Of a stretch of 64,000 bases of DNA, positions 60,440-64,000 are shown piece by piece. The first letter of the stretch is position 1; every line of letters starts with the position of its first letter. The notes below the pieces were generated by a model. It was not told the DNA's origin. It made no database searches and saw nothing but the letters and a program-made list of their open reading frames with translations. Source of the DNA: Streptomyces sp. NBC_01237 (GTDB lineage Bacteria > Actinomycetota > Actinomycetes > Streptomycetales > Streptomycetaceae); the NCBI RefSeq assembly GCF_035917275.1, contig NZ_CP108508.1, positions 7,626,001 through 7,690,000 of the forward strand, read 5' to 3'. The translations under genes were made by a program, and so were the position numbers.

Positions 60440-61462
60440 ATGCCGCATGCCGCCGTCCTGCCCCGGACACTCTGGTTCACCCGCTGCCCCGTACCCACCG
60501 CCACCGGCATCGCCGCCGACCGCGGCTGGCTCACCGACGCCTTCGCCCCCGACGGCATCGAGGTGCGCTCCCTCCAGGACGCCGCCCCCGGTGCCGACCG
60601 CGCCGCGCACTTCACCCACGCGCTCCCCGGACTGTTCCGTGAGGGCGGCAACGTGCCCGCCCTGTGGGCGCGTTCGCGGGGAGAGCGCACCCGGCTGATC
60701 GGACTCACCTGGATCGAGGAGCGCCAGAGCGTGCTCGTCGCGCCGGGCTCCGGTATCCGGGGCGCCGAGGCCCTGCGAGGACTGCGGCTCGCCGTGCCGA
60801 AGCACACCATCGCCATCGACTTCTGGCGGGCCATGGCCCTGCGCGGCTTCGAGGGCGCACTCGCCTCCGCCGGGCTGAGCCAGCAGGACGCCGTACTCGT
60901 CGACGTACCCGCCGACGGGCACGAGGGGCAGTGGGCGGCCGAACTCGCCGCGCTGCGCCGCGGGGACGTGGACGCGGTGTACGTGAAGGGTGCCCTCGCC
61001 GTCGAGGCGGCCCGGCGCTCCGGCGCGGAGGTCGCCGTCGAACTCGACGAACTGCCCGGCCACCGCTTCCGGATCAACAACGGCACCCCCCGCCCCATCA
61101 CCGTCCACCAGGATCTCCTGGACGAACACCCGGACCTCGTCGACCGCTTCCTCGCCGTCCTGCTCAGGGCCGCCGACTGGGCCGCCGGCCGGCCCGACGA
61201 GGTCGCCCGGATCCTCGGCGCCGAGACCGGTGCCGGAGCCGACGGAGTCGCGGGAGCGTACCGCCCCGGCACCCACCTCACCCTGCACCCCGACCTGACA
61301 CCGCGGCGCCTCGCCCTGCTCGCCGAGCAGGAGTCCGCGCTGTACGCCCATGGCTTCCTGCCCGAACGCGTCGACATCACCGCCTGGGCCGACCCCGGGC
61401 CGCTCCGCCGCGCCGCGGCCCTGACCGGCCCGCCCCCCGCCCGACTGCCCGCCGCCCCCTGA
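60440..61462 (+). CDS. DszB-like desulfinase / SsuA-like periplasmic-fold protein without signal peptide
   Basis: 340 residues from ATG 60440 (GGGATGA upstream; ATG 60431 is an alternative). There is no signal peptide or lipobox, so this is not an exported binding protein. The N-terminus reads LWFTRCPVPTATG, then AAHFTHALPGLFREGGNVPALW. This lines up with DszB (2'-hydroxybiphenyl-2-sulfinate desulfinase) around its catalytic Cys27 (NCPVPN), His60 (HFT) and Arg70; here they are Cys16, His57 and Arg67 with matching spacing. Further matches are RLIGLT and DVDAVYVKGALAVEAA. A C-S cleaving role on a sulfinate is inferred; the true substrate is unknown. It precedes an SsuA-C-B transporter. Confidence 0.82.
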   Translation: MPHAAVLPRTLWFTRCPVPTATGIAADRGWLTDAFAPDGIEVRSLQDAAPGADRAAHFTHALPGLFREGGNVPALWARSRGERTRLIGLTWIEERQSVLVAPGSGIRGAEALRGLRLAVPKHTIAIDFWRAMALRGFEGALASAGLSQQDAVLVDVPADGHEGQWAAELAALRRGDVDAVYVKGALAVEAARRSGAEVAVELDELPGHRFRINNGTPRPITVHQDLLDEHPDLVDRFLAVLLRAADWAAGRPDEVARILGAETGAGADGVAGAYRPGTHLTLHPDLTPRRLALLAEQESALYAHGFLPERVDITAWADPGPLRRAAALTGPPPARLPAAP

Positions 61463-61483
61463 GCCTTGAGGATCCCCGCCACC

Positions 61484-62503
61484 ATGAATGCGACCCGACC
61501 ACTGCGCAACGCCGCACTCCCCGCCCTCCTCACGGCCACCGCGCTGCTCGCGGTCACCGGCTGCGGCACGTCCGAGGCCGACAGCGCCTCCGGCTCCGGC
61601 GCGGGGAGCACGGTCTCCGTACGCATCCCCGACCCCGGCAACTCCGGGGTGCTCGCCCTCGGCAAGAAGGACGGCAGCCTCGACAAGGCGCTCGGCAAGG
61701 TCGGGGCCAAGGTGGAGTGGACCGGCAGCGCCGGCCCCTTCGCCCCGGCCGCCCAGGCGATGAACGCCGACCAGCTCGACATCGCCACCGGCTCCATCAC
61801 CTCCGGCATCACCTCGCTCGCCCAGCGCCCCGGCTTCAAGTTCTTCACCGCCGTCGACCCGGACGCGGCTGGCGAGGGCATCCTGGTCCGCAACGGCTCC
61901 GGTATCGAGTCCGTCGCCGACCTCGTCGGCCGGAAGGTCGCCGTCAACCAGGGCGGCACCGGCGAATACCTGCTGCTCAAGGCACTCGCCAAGGCGAACA
62001 TCCCGGCCGACAAGGTGCAGCGCGTCTATCTGCGCCCCGACCAGACCGCCGCCGTCTTCAACGCGGGCAAGGTCGATGCCTGGGCGGTCTGGGCCACCTA
62101 CGCCGTCGCCGAGATCGGCAGCGCCAAGGCGCACTTCGTCGCCGACGGCACCGCCATCGGCTCCGACAACTACAGCCTGAACGCGGTCCGTACGGCCTTC
62201 GCCGAGCAGCACCCCAAGGTCGTCCAGGCGCTCTACCAGTACCTCCACGACGCCAGTGCCGAGGAGAAGAAGAACCCGGCCGCGTATCTGAACGTCTTCA
62301 CCGACGTCGGCCCCACCGCCGTCACCGGCAAGGCGGCGGAAGTCCAGACCGGCTTCACCGCCCAGGGCGGCACGGTCGATCCGATCGGCCCCGAGGACAT
62401 CGCACGCTTCAAGGCGGTCGCCGCGTTCTACGCCGAGCAGAAGGTCACCAAGACGCAGGTCGACGTCGCGGCCCATCTGCTCGACGTCGAGAAGCTGACA
62501 TGA
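61484..62503 (+). CDS. ABC substrate-binding lipoprotein (aliphatic-sulfonate SsuA type)
   Basis: 339 residues from ATG 61484, 21 bases after the DszB-like stop. A lipoprotein signal ends in LLAVTGC with the modified Cys27. The body has the NitT/TauT/SsuA layout: VRIPDPGNSGVLALGKKDGSLDKAL at the start, AAQAMNADQLDIATGSITSGI and VAVNQGGTGEYLLLKALAKANIPADKVQRVYL, then DAWAVWATYAVAE. It should capture sulfonates or related sulfur compounds and hand them to the permease. Its stop overlaps the next start (ATGA). Confidence 0.9.
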   Translation: MNATRPLRNAALPALLTATALLAVTGCGTSEADSASGSGAGSTVSVRIPDPGNSGVLALGKKDGSLDKALGKVGAKVEWTGSAGPFAPAAQAMNADQLDIATGSITSGITSLAQRPGFKFFTAVDPDAAGEGILVRNGSGIESVADLVGRKVAVNQGGTGEYLLLKALAKANIPADKVQRVYLRPDQTAAVFNAGKVDAWAVWATYAVAEIGSAKAHFVADGTAIGSDNYSLNAVRTAFAEQHPKVVQALYQYLHDASAEEKKNPAAYLNVFTDVGPTAVTGKAAEVQTGFTAQGGTVDPIGPEDIARFKAVAAFYAEQKVTKTQVDVAAHLLDVEKLT

Positions 62504-63327
62504 GCGACACCGCGACCACCTCACTCGTCCCCCCGCGCCCGCAGCTGCGCAAGGCCCGCGGCCGTACCTACGCCCTGACCGTACGGGCACTGGGCCCCGT
62601 GGCGCTGCTCGCCCTGTGGTGGACGGCCTCCGCGACCGGAGTCCTGACCGCGGACGTGCTGGCCTCGCCCGCCGAAGTCATCCGCGCCGTGGGCGAGCTG
62701 TGGGGGAACGGGCAGCTGCCCGATGCCCTCACCACCTCCCTCACCCGCTCCGGTCTCGGCCTGCTCATCGGGCTGGCCGCCGGACTGACGCTCGGCATCA
62801 CCACCGGATTCACCCGCCTGGGCGACGAACTCCTCGACTCCTCGCTCCAGACCCTGCGCACCATCCCCTTCCTCTCCCTGGTGCCGCTGTTCATGGTCTG
62901 GTTCGGCATCAACGAGACCGCCAAGATCCTGCTCATCGCCGTCGCCACCACCTTCCCGATGTACGTCTCGACGTCGAGCGGCGTGCGCAACACCGACCCC
63001 AAACTCATCGAGGCGATGCGCAGCTTCGGCATGAGCCGCCTCGGTATCGTCCGCGAGGTCGTGCTGCCCGGCGCGCTGCCGTCCCTGCTCGCCGGACTGC
63101 GCCTGTCGATGACCCTCAGCGTCATCGCGCTCATCGCCGCCGAGGAGATCAACGCCACCGCGGGCATCGGCTATCTGATGTCGCAGGCCCAGAGCTACGC
63201 CCGCACCGACATCCTCGCCGTCTGCATCCTGGTCTACGGCCTGCTGGGCCTGGGCGCCGACATCGCCGTACGGCTGCTGGAGCGGGTCCTGATGCCGTGG
63301 CGTACCCCGCAGGGAGCCTCCCGATGA
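62500..63327 (+). CDS. ABC permease (SsuC type)
   Basis: 275 residues, ATGA overlap. About six membrane segments (ALGPVALLALWWTASATGVL, TRSGLGLLIGLAAGLTLGITTGF, FLSLVPLFMVWFGINETAKILLIAVATTFPMY and others). The EAA loop, with its conserved Gly, reads EAMRSFGMSRLGIVREVVLPGALPSLLAGLRLSM. It pairs with the SsuA-like protein upstream and the ATPase downstream. Confidence 0.95.
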   Translation: MSDTATTSLVPPRPQLRKARGRTYALTVRALGPVALLALWWTASATGVLTADVLASPAEVIRAVGELWGNGQLPDALTTSLTRSGLGLLIGLAAGLTLGITTGFTRLGDELLDSSLQTLRTIPFLSLVPLFMVWFGINETAKILLIAVATTFPMYVSTSSGVRNTDPKLIEAMRSFGMSRLGIVREVVLPGALPSLLAGLRLSMTLSVIALIAAEEINATAGIGYLMSQAQSYARTDILAVCILVYGLLGLGADIAVRLLERVLMPWRTPQGASR

Positions 63328-64000
63328 CCGACCACGGAACGACGACGCCCGCCGTACGGGTACGGGGGCTGCGCCGCGTCTTCGGCGCCCGCGCCGTACT
63401 GGACGATCTGGAACTGGACATCGCACGCGGCGAGTTCGTCGCCCTGCTCGGCGCGAGCGGCAGCGGGAAGACCACCCTGCTGCGCATCCTGGGGGCACTG
63501 GACGGCGCCGACGGGGGAGAGGTCCTGGTACCCGAGGCCCGCACCGTCGTCTTCCAGGAACCCCGCCTCGTACCGTCCAAGAAGGTCCTCGCCAATGTGA
63601 CCGTCGCCCTGCCGCGAAGCCGCTCCGAGGACGGCATCCGGGCCCTGGCGGAGGTCGGTCTGGAACGGCACGCACAGGCGTGGCCCGCCACCCTCTCCGG
63701 CGGTGAGGCCCAGCGCGTCGCCCTCGCCCGCGCCCTGGTCCGTGAGCCCGAACTGCTGCTGCTGGACGAGCCGTTCGCCGCACTGGACGCGCTGACCCGG
63801 CTGAAGATGCAGGACCTGGTCGGTGAACTGTGCCGGAAGCACCGCCCCGCCGTCCTCCTCGTCACCCACGACGTGGACGAAGCGGTACGGCTCGCCGACC
63901 GGGTCGCCGTCCTGCGGGACGGGCGGCTCGTCACGGACGAGCCGGTCGACGTCGACCGGCCGCGCGAACCCGGAGACCCGGCGTTCGTCGCCCTGCGCCG
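63324..64000 (+). CDS. ABC ATPase (SsuB type), cut by the window end
   Basis: The ATG overlaps the permease stop (ATGA); 225 complete codons are present with no stop before 64000. Walker A is GASGSGKTT (43-51), the signature LSGGEAQR (124-131), Walker B LLLLDEPFAALDAL, and the switch His is in VTHDVDEAVRLADR. This matches the SsuB/TauB subclass and completes the importer. The C-terminal end lies outside the window. Confidence 0.95.
   Translation, partial: MTDHGTTTPAVRVRGLRRVFGARAVLDDLELDIARGEFVALLGASGSGKTTLLRILGALDGADGGEVLVPEARTVVFQEPRLVPSKKVLANVTVALPRSRSEDGIRALAEVGLERHAQAWPATLSGGEAQRVALARALVREPELLLLDEPFAALDALTRLKMQDLVGELCRKHRPAVLLVTHDVDEAVRLADRVAVLRDGRLVTDEPVDVDRPREPGDPAFVALR

Noticed and set aside
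60664..62499. Apparent 887-codon frame fusing the desulfinase region to the permease
   Set aside because: The first 612 codons are out of phase with two genes that have clear motifs; the permease starts at the ATGA overlap at 62500.
1..64000. CRISPR arrays, tRNA or rRNA genes, insertion sequences, prophage or attachment sites
   Set aside because: Reading for regularly spaced repeats, cloverleaf-like segments, transposase motifs and integrase motifs gave nothing convincing; tRNA detection by eye is limited and a covariance-model scan would settle it.

Overview
This window is chromosomal DNA from a Streptomyces or a close relative. The base composition is very GC-rich throughout, with strong G/C at third codon positions and many GTG starts. 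Neighbouring genes are often coupled by 4-base ATGA/GTGA overlaps. Several gene families are typical of the genus: a conservon GTPase with a CYP157 P450, a WhiJ/DUF397/anti-sigma locus, a small two-domain laccase, and an mce operon with Mas genes. I saw no rRNA, tRNA, CRISPR array, transposase or prophage, so this looks like ordinary chromosome with accessory blocks.

Layout. 1-2.5 kb: the end of a conservon (CvnD GTPase, then a CYP157-type P450 without the ExxR motif). 2.6-5.5 kb: a secreted SGNH hydrolase divergent from a GH4 6-phospho-glycosidase. 5.6-16.3 kb: a tight minus-strand cassette of five genes (WGR/DUF4132, MoxR-type AAA ATPase, DUF5682, VWA protein, SWIM zinc-finger protein), every junction overlapping. 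It is the best candidate here for a poorly described molecular system. 16.4-19.5 kb: a WhiJ-like regulator with DUF397, a divergent RsbW-like ATPase and a methyltransferase, with shared GTGAAC half-sites. 19.6-23.2 kb: cupin, DJ-1/AraC regulator, YchJ, GNAT and an unknown protein. 23.2-27.5 kb: an MFS exporter with an added winged-helix tail, an ATP-grasp protein and a P450.

27.6-31.1 kb: acyl-CoA dehydrogenase and SCP2 protein under a nested dyad operator, a small unknown gene, and a PucR/CdaR-type regulator. 31.9-35.7 kb: three secreted proteins separated by strong hairpins. 36.2-49.6 kb: one long operon with Mkl ATPase, two YrbE permeases, MceA-F, four Mas proteins in an A-B-A'-B' pattern and a secreted lytic transglycosylase; together these should form a cell-envelope lipid or sterol importer. 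49.6-52.8 kb: an ATP-dependent DNA ligase divergent from a LigD-type polymerase and a membrane protein; no Ku gene is seen.

52.9-58.9 kb: two large secreted proteins (ThuA plus sugar dehydrogenase; cupredoxin plus Ig-like repeats plus DUF1080) divergent from a Tat-exported small laccase. 59.0-64.0 kb: an IclR regulator divergent from a sulfur-acquisition operon with a short leader peptide, a DszB-like desulfinase that keeps the Cys/His/Arg catalytic set, and an SsuA-SsuC-SsuB type ABC importer whose ATPase runs off the window end.

All family names come from reading motifs and from memory of the families; no database search was run.
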